A stretch of DNA of 40,000 nucleotides from Thermus arciformis (GTDB lineage: Bacteria > Deinococcota > Deinococci > Deinococcales > Thermaceae): the NCBI RefSeq assembly GCF_900102145.1, contig NZ_FNBC01000020.1, positions 1-40,000 of the forward strand, read 5' to 3'. How positions within the stretch are numbered: the first letter of the stretch is position 1; each line of letters starts with the position of its first letter. Shown piece after piece: positions 1-8,236 of this stretch. The notes beneath the pieces were generated by a model. The model ran no database searches. It was given only the letters and a program-made list of their open reading frames with translations, and had not been told where the DNA came from. Made by a program: the position numbers and the translations under genes.

Positions 1-275
1 ACCTGGGCCAGGAGGTGGAGGAGGGGGAGAAGGAGGGGGTAGAGGGCGTGGAGCCTGCGGTTGAAGCGGCTTGGGGAGGGGACGTGGGTGAAGAGGCCGA
101 GGTCTTTGGCGAGGGCCAGGGCCTTGTTGTGCTTGCCGCCGAACTCTAGGGCGGCAAGGAGGGCGAGGGTGAGGATGGCGGAGGCGGGCGTTTTGGCTTG
201 GGGGTCATCCTTGTAGCCCATGGCTTGCAGGGCGTCGTCTATAATGCAAAAGGCCGCTATGAGACGGGAAAGCAT
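1..275 (-). CDS. IS transposase, N-terminal part (runs off window)
   Basis: Open frame from ATG at 275 to the window edge, about 91 residues. It begins MLSRLIAAFCIIDDALQAMG and contains a leucine/alanine-rich helix and then the motif RFNRRLHALYPLL at about residues 72-84. An N-terminal 'F-IIDD' followed by 'S-RFNRR' is typical of IS982-family DDE transposases; the catalytic acidic residues would lie outside the window. No clear Shine-Dalgarno sequence precedes the ATG. The frame is also open upstream and is continuous with the interrupted restriction gene, so a fusion protein could be made. Family assignment is from motif memory only; another DDE family is possible. Confidence 0.6.
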   Translation of the reverse strand, partial: MLSRLIAAFCIIDDALQAMGYKDDPQAKTPASAILTLALLAALEFGGKHNKALALAKDLGLFTHVPSPSRFNRRLHALYPLLLPLLHLLAQ

Positions 276-320
276 AGCGGCCACTATTTTTTCAGATCCA
301 GGGGATAGGTAGCAACTTGG

Positions 321-322
<2 letters not shown>
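1..322 (-). mobile_element. Insertion sequence, IS982-like, one end only
   Basis: The restriction-gene homology stops abruptly near 322 and is replaced by sequence encoding a transposase N-terminus on the same strand. The inferred outer end, read on the minus strand, begins ACCCAAGTTGC, compatible with IS982-family ends that often start ACC. The other end lies outside the window, so the inverted repeat and target duplication cannot be checked. The family call rests on the transposase; the exact boundary is inferred to within a few bases. Confidence 0.7.
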
Positions 323-1752
<1,430 letters not shown>

Positions 1753-2940
1753 TTAGCGGATTATACCGAGCTTCCGCCCCACCTTGGCGTAGGCCTCGAG
1801 GGCCCTATCCAGCATCTCCTTCGTGTGGGCGGCGGTGACGATGTTGCGGATCCTCGCCTTCCCCCGGGGCACGGTGGGGAAGCCGATGCCCACGGCGAAG
1901 ACCCCCTCTTCCAGGAGGAGGCGGCTCGCCTCAAAGGCCAGGGGGGCCTCGCCGAAGAGGACCGGGGTGATGGGGGTCTCGCTCCCCAGGGTGTCGTAGC
2001 CCAGGCGGGCGAGTTCCCGCTTGAAGTAGCGGGTGTTCTCCCAGAGCCTTTCCACCCGCTCGGGCTCCTTCTCTATCAGCTCCAGCGCCCCAAGAAGCGC
2101 CCCCACCACCGCCGGGGGGTGGCTTGTGGAGAAGAGGAAGGGCCTGGCCTTGTTGATGAGGAGGTCCTTGAGCTCCCGGGCCCCCGCGGCGTACCCTCCG
2201 ATCCCCGCCCAGGCCTTGGAGAGGGTGGCCACCTGGACCACGTCCGGGTCCTGGTGGAAGCCGAAGTGGTGGACCGTGCCCTTCCCCTTTTCCCCGAGGA
2301 CCCCCGAGCCGTGGGCGTCGTCCACGTAGACCACCGCCCCGTACTTCTTGGCCAGGGGGACGATCCGGTCCAGGGGGGCGATGTCCCCGTCCATGGAGAA
2401 GACCCCGTCGGTGACGATGAGCTTGAGCCCCTCGGTGTCGTGGGCTTTAAGGAGCTCCTCCAGGTGGGCCACGTCCGCGTGGCGAAAGACCAGCCGGGTG
2501 GCCTTGGTGAGGCGGAGGCCGTCAATGATGCTGGCGTGGTTCAGCTCGTCGGAGAAGACCAGGTCCCCTTCCTGGAGAAGCGCCCCCAGCACCCCCTGGT
2601 TGGCGGTGAAGCCCGACTGGAGGACGAGGGCGCTTTCCGTGCCCTTGAAGCGGGCCAGGGCCTCCTCCAGCTCCAGGTGGTAGGTGAAGGTGCCGGCGAT
2701 GGTGCGCACCGCCCCGCTTCCCGCCCCCCACTTTTCCAGGTACTGCCGGGCCTTCTCCTTGAGGTAGGGGTGGTTGGCGAAGCCGAGGTAGTTGTTGGAA
2801 GCGAGGTTCACCACCTCCCGCCCCTCCACCCGGGTGACGGGCTCCTGGGGGGCCTCGAGGACCTTGGGGGAGATGTAAAGCCCCTCCCGCTTGAGCCTTT
2901 CCAGCTCCTCGCAGACGCGTGCGCGCAAGTCCAGGCTCAT
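1753..2940 (-). CDS. kbl: 2-amino-3-ketobutyrate CoA ligase / 8-amino-7-oxononanoate synthase family
   Basis: A 395-residue PLP enzyme of the alpha-oxoamine synthase family. It would convert 2-amino-3-ketobutyrate and CoA to glycine and acetyl-CoA in threonine breakdown; the T. thermophilus member is also known to act as an 8-amino-7-oxononanoate synthase for biotin. Motifs: NLASNNYLGFANHP near the N-terminus, SDELNHASIIDG, the DDAHGSGVLG loop with the PLP-binding Asp and His, and the Schiff-base lysine in TLSKAWAGIGGY. The ATG at 2940 gives the usual family length; the longer open frame upstream has no homology. It reads into the methyltransferase gene with no gap. Confidence 0.93.
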   Translation of the reverse strand: MSLDLRARVCEELERLKREGLYISPKVLEAPQEPVTRVEGREVVNLASNNYLGFANHPYLKEKARQYLEKWGAGSGAVRTIAGTFTYHLELEEALARFKGTESALVLQSGFTANQGVLGALLQEGDLVFSDELNHASIIDGLRLTKATRLVFRHADVAHLEELLKAHDTEGLKLIVTDGVFSMDGDIAPLDRIVPLAKKYGAVVYVDDAHGSGVLGEKGKGTVHHFGFHQDPDVVQVATLSKAWAGIGGYAAGARELKDLLINKARPFLFSTSHPPAVVGALLGALELIEKEPERVERLWENTRYFKRELARLGYDTLGSETPITPVLFGEAPLAFEASRLLLEEGVFAVGIGFPTVPRGKARIRNIVTAAHTKEMLDRALEAYAKVGRKLGIIR

Positions 2941-2945
2941 GGCCT

Positions 2946-2976
2946 TATCTAACCGCCTTGGCCCCGGGGCTGTCCA
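2946..2976 (-). promoter_or_regulatory. Candidate kbl promoter
   Basis: On the minus strand TGGACA (2976-2971) is followed by an 18-base spacer and TTAGAT (2952-2947), six bases before the kbl ATG. The -10 element is weak, but its distance from the start codon matches other leaderless-looking promoters in this window. Confidence 0.35.
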
Positions 2977-3037
2977 GGGCCTCACCTTCCTCTGACCGAA
3001 AAGCGCTACCCTAAGGATGGGAGGTGGTAGCGGTTCC

Positions 3038-3955
3038 ATGAGGGCCGAGCTGCAAGCCGAAACCGAGGCCGAGCGCCTGGAGCGCCGGGCGAAGCTCCAC
3101 GAGCTCCTCCACCGCTTGCGGGGGGAGCCGAACCTCCTCCTTCCCTTCCACCAGGCCCTCGCCTTGAGGCCCAAAGGGGAGCACCACCTGGGCCTCCAGA
3201 CCATTGAGGTGGACAAGGTGGTGGGCTCCGTGGACCGCTACGAGGACTTTGACCGCCACTTCCTCCCCAAGACCCCCCACACCCTGGAGCGCTGGAAGCG
3301 CCTCCGCGCCCTCCAGCTTGAAGGGGTGGAGTTTCCCCCCATAGAGGTCTACCAGGTGGGGGAGGCCTACTTCGTGAAGGACGGGAACCACCGGGTGGCC
3401 CTGGCCAAGGCCACGGGGCAGAAGTTCATTGACGCCCACGTCATCGCCCTGGACGTCCCCGTGCCCGTGGAGCCCGGGGACACGCCCAAAGACCTCCTCC
3501 TCAAGGCCGAGTACGCCCACTTCCTGGAGAAGACCCGGCTCAAGGAGCTCCTTCCCGAGGCGGAGGAGATCCGCTTCACCACCTTGGGCCGCTACGACCT
3601 CCTCCTGGACCACATCGCCACCCGCCGCTACTTCAAGGGGCTGGAGGAGGGCCGGGAGATCCCTTGGGAGGAGGCGGTGGTGGACTGGTACCAGAACCTC
3701 TACAAGCCCACGGTGGAGGCCATCCGCCGCCTGGGCCTCCTCAGGGACTTCCCGGGCCGCACCGAGGCCGACCTCTACCTCTGGGTCATGGACCACCGCT
3801 ACTTCCTGGCCCAGGAGCTCGGGGTGGACCCCGGTCCCGAAGGGGCGGCGGAGAGCTACGAAGCCCGCTTCGGGGGCGTGTGGAAGCGGCTCGGCGGGGG
3901 GCTTAAGCGCCAGTTGAAGGCTTTTTTCTTGGCGAAGGGGAGAGAAGAATTTTAG
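3038..3955 (+). CDS. DUF4032-family protein with ParB/sulfiredoxin-like nuclease fold
   Basis: A 305-residue protein of unknown role. The N-terminal half contains VKDGNHRVALAKATG (about 116-130), the DG-H-RV signature of the ParB/sulfiredoxin-like fold. The C-terminal half has DLLLDHIATRRYF, VVDWYQNLYKPTVEAIRR and DFPGRTEADLYLWVMDHR, which I recognise as the DUF4032 signature found in Thermus-Deinococcus and actinobacteria. GGAGGTGGT (3019-3027) suits the ATG at 3038 rather than the earlier in-frame ATG at 3017, which lies within this ribosome site. It diverges from kbl. It is often labelled a ParB-like regulator, but nothing here shows a partition role: no parA or parS is nearby. Confidence 0.75.
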   Translation: MRAELQAETEAERLERRAKLHELLHRLRGEPNLLLPFHQALALRPKGEHHLGLQTIEVDKVVGSVDRYEDFDRHFLPKTPHTLERWKRLRALQLEGVEFPPIEVYQVGEAYFVKDGNHRVALAKATGQKFIDAHVIALDVPVPVEPGDTPKDLLLKAEYAHFLEKTRLKELLPEAEEIRFTTLGRYDLLLDHIATRRYFKGLEEGREIPWEEAVVDWYQNLYKPTVEAIRRLGLLRDFPGRTEADLYLWVMDHRYFLAQELGVDPGPEGAAESYEARFGGVWKRLGGGLKRQLKAFFLAKGREEF

Positions 3956-3975
3956 CGGCCCGAATTGCCGTGTCA

Positions 3976-3989
3976 AGTGCATATGCACT
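3976..3989. promoter_or_regulatory. 14-bp perfect palindrome upstream of csgG-like gene
   Basis: AGTGCATATGCACT is a perfect 14-base palindrome in an AT-richer stretch after the DUF4032 stop codon. It could be an operator for the following lipoprotein gene. No matching promoter elements around it are convincing. Confidence 0.4.
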
Positions 3990-4011
3990 CGCTTCTCTTT
4001 GGTTTTCCCCT

Positions 4012-4074
4012 TAGGCTCACCCTAGCCCCAAGCTGTGTGGGGTAAGGTCAAGGGTCAAAAGGGAGGTGAGCCTA
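4012..4074 (+). promoter_or_regulatory. Long-range stem that would sequester the csgG-like ribosome binding site
   Basis: TAGGCTCACC (4012-4021) is the exact reverse complement of GGTGAGCCTA (4065-4074). The latter includes most of the Shine-Dalgarno sequence GGGAGGTGAG (4061-4070) for the GTG at 4077. The 43-base loop holds a second inverted repeat, CCCCA (4026-4030) with TGGGG (4038-4042). If transcription starts upstream of 4012, the stem would hide the ribosome site. Confidence 0.5.
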
Positions 4075-4076
4075 CA

Positions 4077-4871
4077 GTGAAGAGGGCTTGGTTTCTTCTG
4101 AGCGCTTTTGCCCTGGCCGCTTGCGCACCCCAGGTGACGACCAAGGTGGATTCGGGGCTTTCCCCGGACAACCCTTATGCCACCTACACGGGGCCTCGGG
4201 CGAAGGTAGTTGTGGCTTCATTCCCGTGTAAGGCGGAAAAGTGCGGTCCTGGTGTGGATTCGTCCCAAGTGGGTGCGGCCGTTTTGGGTAAGCTTTTCGG
4301 CATCGAGGTGTCCACCAGCAAGGGCGATGTTGGGGCTGGGATTGCCGATATGCTTACCACTACTCTTATTAACTCCAACCACTTTATCGTCTACGAGCGC
4401 TCTATCCTAGATCAGCTGCAAAAAGAGAGCCAAATCGGCAATCAGGCTCAGCAACTGCAGGGGGCGGAGATTTTGATCACCGGGACCATCACTGCCTTTG
4501 AGCCGGACGCCGGCGGTACCCGTGGTGGAGGCGGTGGGTTAATTGGAGGCCTCTTGGGAGCCGTTACGGGAGGTCAAAAGAAGGCCTACGTGGCCGTGGA
4601 CTTCCGTGCGGTGGATGTTCGCACGGGAGCTGTGGTGGCCGCCTTCCGGGTGGAGGGAGAGGCTTCGGACACGGACTTTGGGGGCTTGCTTGGAGCCTTG
4701 GTACCCGGGGCTGCCTTGGGTGGCGCTTTGAGCCAGTACCAGAAAACCCCCATGGGTAAGGCCTTGGCTGTGATGGTGGGCAAGGCGGTTGAAGAGCTGA
4801 TCCGTCGCATCCCCCCCTCTTACTTCAAGTACGGCCCGGACGGGCAGCCTGTGCCTCAACCTGCGAAGTAG
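4077..4871 (+). CDS. CsgG/HfaB-family lipoprotein
   Basis: A 264-residue predicted lipoprotein: MKRAWFLLSAFALAAC gives a signal peptide with lipobox LAAC. The mature part resembles CsgG (curli secretion/assembly): KVVVASFPC near residue 50, ADMLTTTLINSNHFIVYERS, AEILITGTITAFEP, and later YVAVDFRAVDVRTGAVVAAFRVEG. CsgG-type proteins sit in the outer membrane, some as secretion pores. No curli subunits or CsgE/F homologues are nearby, so a curli role is not supported. A glycine-rich stretch (GGTRGGGGGLIGG) takes the place of part of the canonical domain. The GTG at 4077 is chosen because GGGAGGTGAG lies six bases upstream. Codon use is more AT-rich than in neighbours, hinting at transfer or weak expression. 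Confidence 0.75.
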   Translation: MKRAWFLLSAFALAACAPQVTTKVDSGLSPDNPYATYTGPRAKVVVASFPCKAEKCGPGVDSSQVGAAVLGKLFGIEVSTSKGDVGAGIADMLTTTLINSNHFIVYERSILDQLQKESQIGNQAQQLQGAEILITGTITAFEPDAGGTRGGGGGLIGGLLGAVTGGQKKAYVAVDFRAVDVRTGAVVAAFRVEGEASDTDFGGLLGALVPGAALGGALSQYQKTPMGKALAVMVGKAVEELIRRIPPSYFKYGPDGQPVPQPAK

Positions 4872-4883
4872 GTGTGTGAGGAT

Positions 4884-4909
4884 GGGGAGCGGCCTTAAGG
4901 CCGCTCCCC
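4884..4909 (+). terminator. Hairpin after csgG-like gene
   Basis: GGGGAGCGGCCTTAAGGCCGCTCCCC-type perfect palindrome (26 bases; arms 4884-4892 and 4901-4909, centre CCTTAAGG) starts 12 bases after the stop codon. There is no clear T-run, as for many hairpin terminators in this GC-rich DNA. Confidence 0.65.
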
Positions 4910-4911
4910 GC

Positions 4912-4948
4912 TTGACGTTCCGGTCTTTTCGCTGCATTCTGTATACAG
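4912..4948 (+). promoter_or_regulatory. gntR-putA-rocA promoter with GntR-type operator
   Basis: TTGACG (4912-4917), a 17-base spacer and CATTCT (4935-4940) form a candidate promoter. CTGTATACAG (4939-4948) is a perfect 10-base palindrome with the TGTATACA core common in operators of FadR/FCD-type GntR regulators. It overlaps the end of the -10 and stops two bases before the gntR ATG. Autoregulation of the proline operon is inferred. Confidence 0.55.
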
Positions 4949-4949
4949 G

Positions 4950-5609
4950 ATGCACGCCCTGGGCTTCCGCCGCCCCAACCAGGTGCGCGAGGCGGTCTAC
5001 CGCCACCTCAAGGACCTTCTCCTTTCGGGCCGCTTTGCCCCGGGGGAGAGGCTTTCCGAGCCCCTTTTGGCCCAGGAGCTCGGCGTCTCCCGCACCCCCG
5101 TGCGGGAGGCCCTGATGCGCCTCGCCGAGGAGGGCCTGGTGGAGCTCGTCCCCGGGAGGGGGGCGAGGGTTAGGGTCTTCGCTCCCGAGGAGGTGGAGGA
5201 GGTCTACGGGGTGCGGGCCCTTTTGGAGGGGGAGGCGGCGCGGGAGGCGGCCCTTAGGGCCACGCCCTGGGAACTCGCCGAGCTTGAGCGCCTCCTTCGG
5301 GCCATTGACGAGGCCCCCCGGGAAGACTACCCGGAGCAGATGCGCCGCGACCTGGAGTTCCACCGCGCCTTGGTGCGGCTATCCGGAAACCGGACGCTTT
5401 ACCGCCTCTACGAGGACCTCCTCGCCACCCTGGCCCTGGCCCGGAGCGCCCTGCCCACCCTCTCCCAGGAGGAGGCCACGAGGCGGGAGCACCGGGCGAT
5501 CCTCGAGGCCCTAAGGGCCCGGGACCCCGAGGGGGCGAGGCGGGCGGTGGAGGCCCACGTCTTCCGCTTCCGCGACCTGGTGGTGGGGCGGCTGAAAGGA
5601 GGAGCATGA
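4950..5609 (+). CDS. GntR-family regulator, FCD (FadR/VanR-like) type
   Basis: A 219-residue regulator. The N-terminal winged helix-turn-helix is clear ([21 protein letters not shown], then [21 protein letters not shown] at about 45-65, and [11 protein letters not shown]). The C-terminal FCD ligand-binding domain has [14 protein letters not shown] and [20 protein letters not shown] with a histidine at each end, as in metal-binding FCD domains. It overlaps putA by four bases (ATGA). Its position suggests it senses proline or a related metabolite and controls gntR-putA-rocA. The start at 4950 has no Shine-Dalgarno sequence and may be leaderless. Confidence 0.88.
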   Translation: MHALGFRRPNQVREAVYRHLKDLLLSGRFAPGERLSEPLLAQELGVSRTPVREALMRLAEEGLVELVPGRGARVRVFAPEEVEEVYGVRALLEGEAAREAALRATPWELAELERLLRAIDEAPREDYPEQMRRDLEFHRALVRLSGNRTLYRLYEDLLATLALARSALPTLSQEEATRREHRAILEALRARDPEGARRAVEAHVFRFRDLVVGRLKGGA

Positions 5610-6529
5610 ACCTGGATCTGGCCTACCGTTCCTTCGTGCTAGGCGTGGCGGGAAACCCGCGGGTGGAGCGCCTCATCAAGGACCGGGCCAAGGGCCTGGT
5701 GCGGCGCTACGTGGCGGGGGAGACCCTGGAGGAGGCCCTTCAGGCGGCGGAGGCCCTGGAGCGGGAGGGGGTCCACGCCATCCTGGACCTTCTGGGCGAG
5801 GGGGTGAAGACCGAGGAGGAGGCCCGGGCCTTCCAACGGGGCATTTTGGAACTCGTATGGGCCCTTGCGGAAAGGCCCTGGCCTAAATACGTCTCCCTTA
5901 AGCCCACCCAGCTCGGCCTGGACCTTTCCGAGGCCCTCGCCCTCTCCCTTTTGCGGGAGGTCCTGAGGGAGGCCGAGCCCCGGGGGGTCTTCGTGCGCCT
6001 GGACATGGAGGACTCCCCCCGGGTGGAGGCCACCTTGCGCCTCTATAAGGCCCTGAGGGAGGAGGGGTTTTCCCAGGTGGGGGTCGTCCTGCAAAGCTAC
6101 CTCTACCGCACGGAGAAGGACCTCTTGGACCTCCTTCCCTACCGCCCCAACCTCCGCCTGGTGAAGGGGGCCTACCGGGAGCCCAAAGAGGTGGCCTTCC
6201 CGGACAAGCGCCTCATTGACGCCGAGTACCTGCACCTGGGGAAGCTCGCCCTAAGGGAGGGGCTTTACGTGGCCTTCGCCACCCACGACCCCAGGATCAT
6301 CGCCGAGGTCAAGCGCTACACCCAAGCCATGGGGGTTCCCAAGGAGCGGTTTGAGTTCCAGCTCCTCTACGGGGTGCGCCCCGAGGAGCAGAGGCGGCTT
6401 GCGCGGGAAGGGTACACGGTGCGGGCCTACGTGCCCTACGGCACCCACTGGTACCCCTACCTCGCCCGCCGCATCGCCGAGCGCCCCGAGAACCTCTTTC
6501 TGGTGCTGAGAAGCCTCTTTGGAGGCTAG
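5606..6529 (+). CDS. putA: Proline dehydrogenase (monofunctional)
   Basis: A 307-residue FAD enzyme that oxidises L-proline to pyrroline-5-carboxylate and passes electrons to the quinone pool. It is the stand-alone PRODH type known from T. thermophilus. Visible features are a (beta/alpha)8 barrel pattern with [11 protein letters not shown] (about 92-102), [22 protein letters not shown] (about 188-199), the FATHD motif, and the proline-binding [10 protein letters not shown] with adjacent arginines at 288-289. The ATG overlaps the gntR stop. The product P5C is the substrate of the next gene. Confidence 0.95.
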   Translation: MNLDLAYRSFVLGVAGNPRVERLIKDRAKGLVRRYVAGETLEEALQAAEALEREGVHAILDLLGEGVKTEEEARAFQRGILELVWALAERPWPKYVSLKPTQLGLDLSEALALSLLREVLREAEPRGVFVRLDMEDSPRVEATLRLYKALREEGFSQVGVVLQSYLYRTEKDLLDLLPYRPNLRLVKGAYREPKEVAFPDKRLIDAEYLHLGKLALREGLYVAFATHDPRIIAEVKRYTQAMGVPKERFEFQLLYGVRPEEQRRLAREGYTVRAYVPYGTHWYPYLARRIAERPENLFLVLRSLFGG

Positions 6530-6538
6530 GAGGAGCCC

Positions 6539-8089
6539 ATGACGGTGGAGCCTTTCCGCAACCAGCCGGTGGAGACCTTCAAGGACGAGGCGGCCAAACG
6601 GGAGATGAAGGAGGCCCTGAGGCGCGTCCGGGCGGAGTTCGGCCGCCACTGGCCCCTCTACATCGGGGGCGAGTGGGTGGACACGAAGGAGCGCCTCGCC
6701 TCCCTCAACCCCTCGGCCCCGAGGGAGGTGGTGGGGACGGTGGCCAAGGCGGGAAAGGCGGAGGCCGAGGCCGCCCTCGAGGCCGCCTGGAGGGCCTTCG
6801 CCACCTGGAAAGACTGGCCCCAGGAGGACCGAAGCCGCCTCCTCCTCAAGGCCGCGGCCCTCATGAAAAGGAGGCGGCGGGAGCTGGAGGCCACCTTGGT
6901 CTACGAGATCGGCAAGAACTGGGTGGAGGCCAGCGCCGAGGTGGCCGAGGCCATAGACTTCCTGGAGTACTACGCCCGCCAGGCCTTGAAGTACAAGTAC
7001 CCCTCCGTGGAGGTGGTGCCTTACCCCGGGGAGGACAACGAGAGCTTCTACATCCCCCTGGGGGCCGGGGTGGTCATCGCCCCCTGGAACTTCCCCATCG
7101 CCATCTTCACCGGGATGATCGCCGGGCCCGTGGTGGTGGGGAACACCGTGGTGGCCAAGCCCGCCGAGGACACGGTGGTCATCGCCGCCAAGGTCTTTGA
7201 GATCTTCCACGAGGCGGGCTTCCCCCCGGGGGTGGTGAACCTCCTTCCGGGGGAGGGGAAGGTGGTGGGGGCCTACCTGGTGGAGCACCCCAGGACCCGG
7301 TTCATCAACTTCACGGGAAGCCTCGAGGTGGGCCTTTACATCCAAGAGGCCGCGGCCAAGCTGGCCCCGGGCCAAAGGTGGCTCAAGCGGGTCTTCTTGG
7401 AGCTCGGGGGGAAGGACGCCATCCTCGTGGACGAGACCGCCGACCTGGACGCCGCCACCGAGGGCATCCTCGTCTCCGCCTACGGCTTCCAGGGGCAGAA
7501 GTGCTCCGCGGCGAGCCGCCTCATCGTCACCGAGAAGGCCTTTGAGCCCCTGATGGAGCGGGTCCTCGAGGGGGCAAGGAGGCTTTCGGTGGGCCCGGCG
7601 GAGGAGAACCCCGACCTCGGCCCCGTGGCCTCCAAGGCCCAGGAGGAGAAGATCCTCTCCTACATTGAGCTCGGCAAGGGGGAAGGCCAGCTCGTCCTCG
7701 GGGGGAAGCGCCTGGAAGGAGAGGGGTACTTCATCGCCCCCACGGTCTTCACCGAGGTGCCCCCCAAGGCCAGAATCGCCCAGGAGGAGATCTTCGGCCC
7801 GGTGCTTTCCGTGATCCGGGTGAAGGACTTCGCCGAGGCCCTGGAGGTGGCGAACGACACCCTCTACGGCCTCACGGGCGGGGTCTACTCCAGGAAGCGG
7901 GAGCACCTGGAACGGGCCAGGCGGGAGTTCCACGTGGGGAACCTCTACCTCAACCGCAAGATCACCGGGGCCCTGGTGGGGGTCCAGCCCTTCGGCGGCT
8001 TCAACCTCTCCGGCACGGACACCAAGGCCGGGGGCCCCGACTACCTCCTCCACTTCCTGCAGATGAAGACCGTGGCCGAAAGGTTCTGA
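6539..8089 (+). CDS. rocA: 1-pyrroline-5-carboxylate dehydrogenase
   Basis: A 516-residue aldehyde-dehydrogenase-superfamily enzyme that oxidises glutamate semialdehyde/P5C to glutamate with NAD, completing proline catabolism. The nucleotide-binding region contains APWNFPIAIFTGM and KPAEDTVV. The general base is in FLELGGKDA and the catalytic cysteine is residue 322 in GFQGQKCSAAS. EEIFGPVLSVIRV and PFGGFNLSGTD are the late ALDH motifs. Length and N-terminus match the T. thermophilus P5C dehydrogenase group. AGGAGG lies just before the ATG, nine bases after putA. Confidence 0.96.
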   Translation: MTVEPFRNQPVETFKDEAAKREMKEALRRVRAEFGRHWPLYIGGEWVDTKERLASLNPSAPREVVGTVAKAGKAEAEAALEAAWRAFATWKDWPQEDRSRLLLKAAALMKRRRRELEATLVYEIGKNWVEASAEVAEAIDFLEYYARQALKYKYPSVEVVPYPGEDNESFYIPLGAGVVIAPWNFPIAIFTGMIAGPVVVGNTVVAKPAEDTVVIAAKVFEIFHEAGFPPGVVNLLPGEGKVVGAYLVEHPRTRFINFTGSLEVGLYIQEAAAKLAPGQRWLKRVFLELGGKDAILVDETADLDAATEGILVSAYGFQGQKCSAASRLIVTEKAFEPLMERVLEGARRLSVGPAEENPDLGPVASKAQEEKILSYIELGKGEGQLVLGGKRLEGEGYFIAPTVFTEVPPKARIAQEEIFGPVLSVIRVKDFAEALEVANDTLYGLTGGVYSRKREHLERARREFHVGNLYLNRKITGALVGVQPFGGFNLSGTDTKAGGPDYLLHFLQMKTVAERF

Positions 8090-8098
8090 GGCCCGGCT

Positions 8099-8115
8099 CC
8101 CCTGGACGCCAGGGG
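8099..8115 (+). terminator. Hairpin after rocA
   Basis: CCCCTGG (8099-8105) and CCAGGGG (8109-8115) form a perfect 7-bp stem with a 3-base loop, followed by more G residues but no T-run. It overlaps the -35 region of the trp promoter. Confidence 0.45.
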
Positions 8116-8131
8116 GGGCTTGGGCTATTCT
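8103..8131 (+). promoter_or_regulatory. trp operon promoter
   Basis: TGGACG (8103-8108), a 17-base spacer and TATTCT (8126-8131) lie so that transcription should start at or next to the ATG of the leader peptide at 8138. The leader peptide would then be translated from a leaderless 5' end. Confidence 0.65.
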
Positions 8132-8137
8132 GGGAAC

Positions 8138-8173
8138 ATGCGCCTTGCCTCCCTCCTCTGGTGGCCCGGCTAG
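8138..8173 (+). CDS. trpL: trp leader peptide
   Basis: An 11-codon ORF, MRLASLLWWPG, with two adjacent TGG tryptophan codons at positions 8 and 9. It stops at TAG 8171-8173, directly before the attenuator hairpins and 63 bases before trpE. There is no Shine-Dalgarno sequence; the -10 hexamer ends six bases upstream, so translation is probably leaderless. Ribosome stalling at the Trp codons would sense charged tRNA-Trp. The tandem Trp codons, position and hairpins together make this a confident call despite its size. Confidence 0.85.
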   Translation: MRLASLLWWPG

Positions 8174-8226
8174 GCCCCGGGAGGGAGGCGGCCTTTCCCC
8201 CGGGGTACACCCCGGGGGGTTTCTTT
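8165..8226 (+). promoter_or_regulatory. trp attenuator (competing hairpins and terminator)
   Basis: Three alternative pairings can be read. Segment 1:2 pairs CCCGG (8165-8169, overlapping the leader codons) with CCGGG (8177-8181). Segment 2:3, the antiterminator, pairs CCCCGGG (8175-8181) with CCCGGGG (8199-8205). Segment 3:4, the terminator, pairs CCCCCGGGG (8197-8205) with CCCCGGGGG (8210-8218) around a TACA loop, followed by the T-rich 8220-8226. Stalling at the Trp codons (8159-8164) would cover segment 1 and favour 2:3, allowing read-through into trpE. Confidence 0.8.
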
Positions 8227-8236
8227 AGGGGGTGGC

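Noticed and set aside
3017-3037. Upstream ATG start for the DUF4032 protein
   Set aside because: This ATG overlaps the GGAGGTGG ribosome site that fits the ATG at 3038.
3011-3988. 325-codon minus-strand open frame over the DUF4032 gene
   Set aside because: No homology features, and the plus strand shows clear family motifs and a ribosome site.
6251-8053. 600-codon minus-strand open frame under putA/rocA
   Set aside because: Low-complexity leucine/glycine/histidine-rich shadow of two well-identified plus-strand genes; no start signals or motifs.
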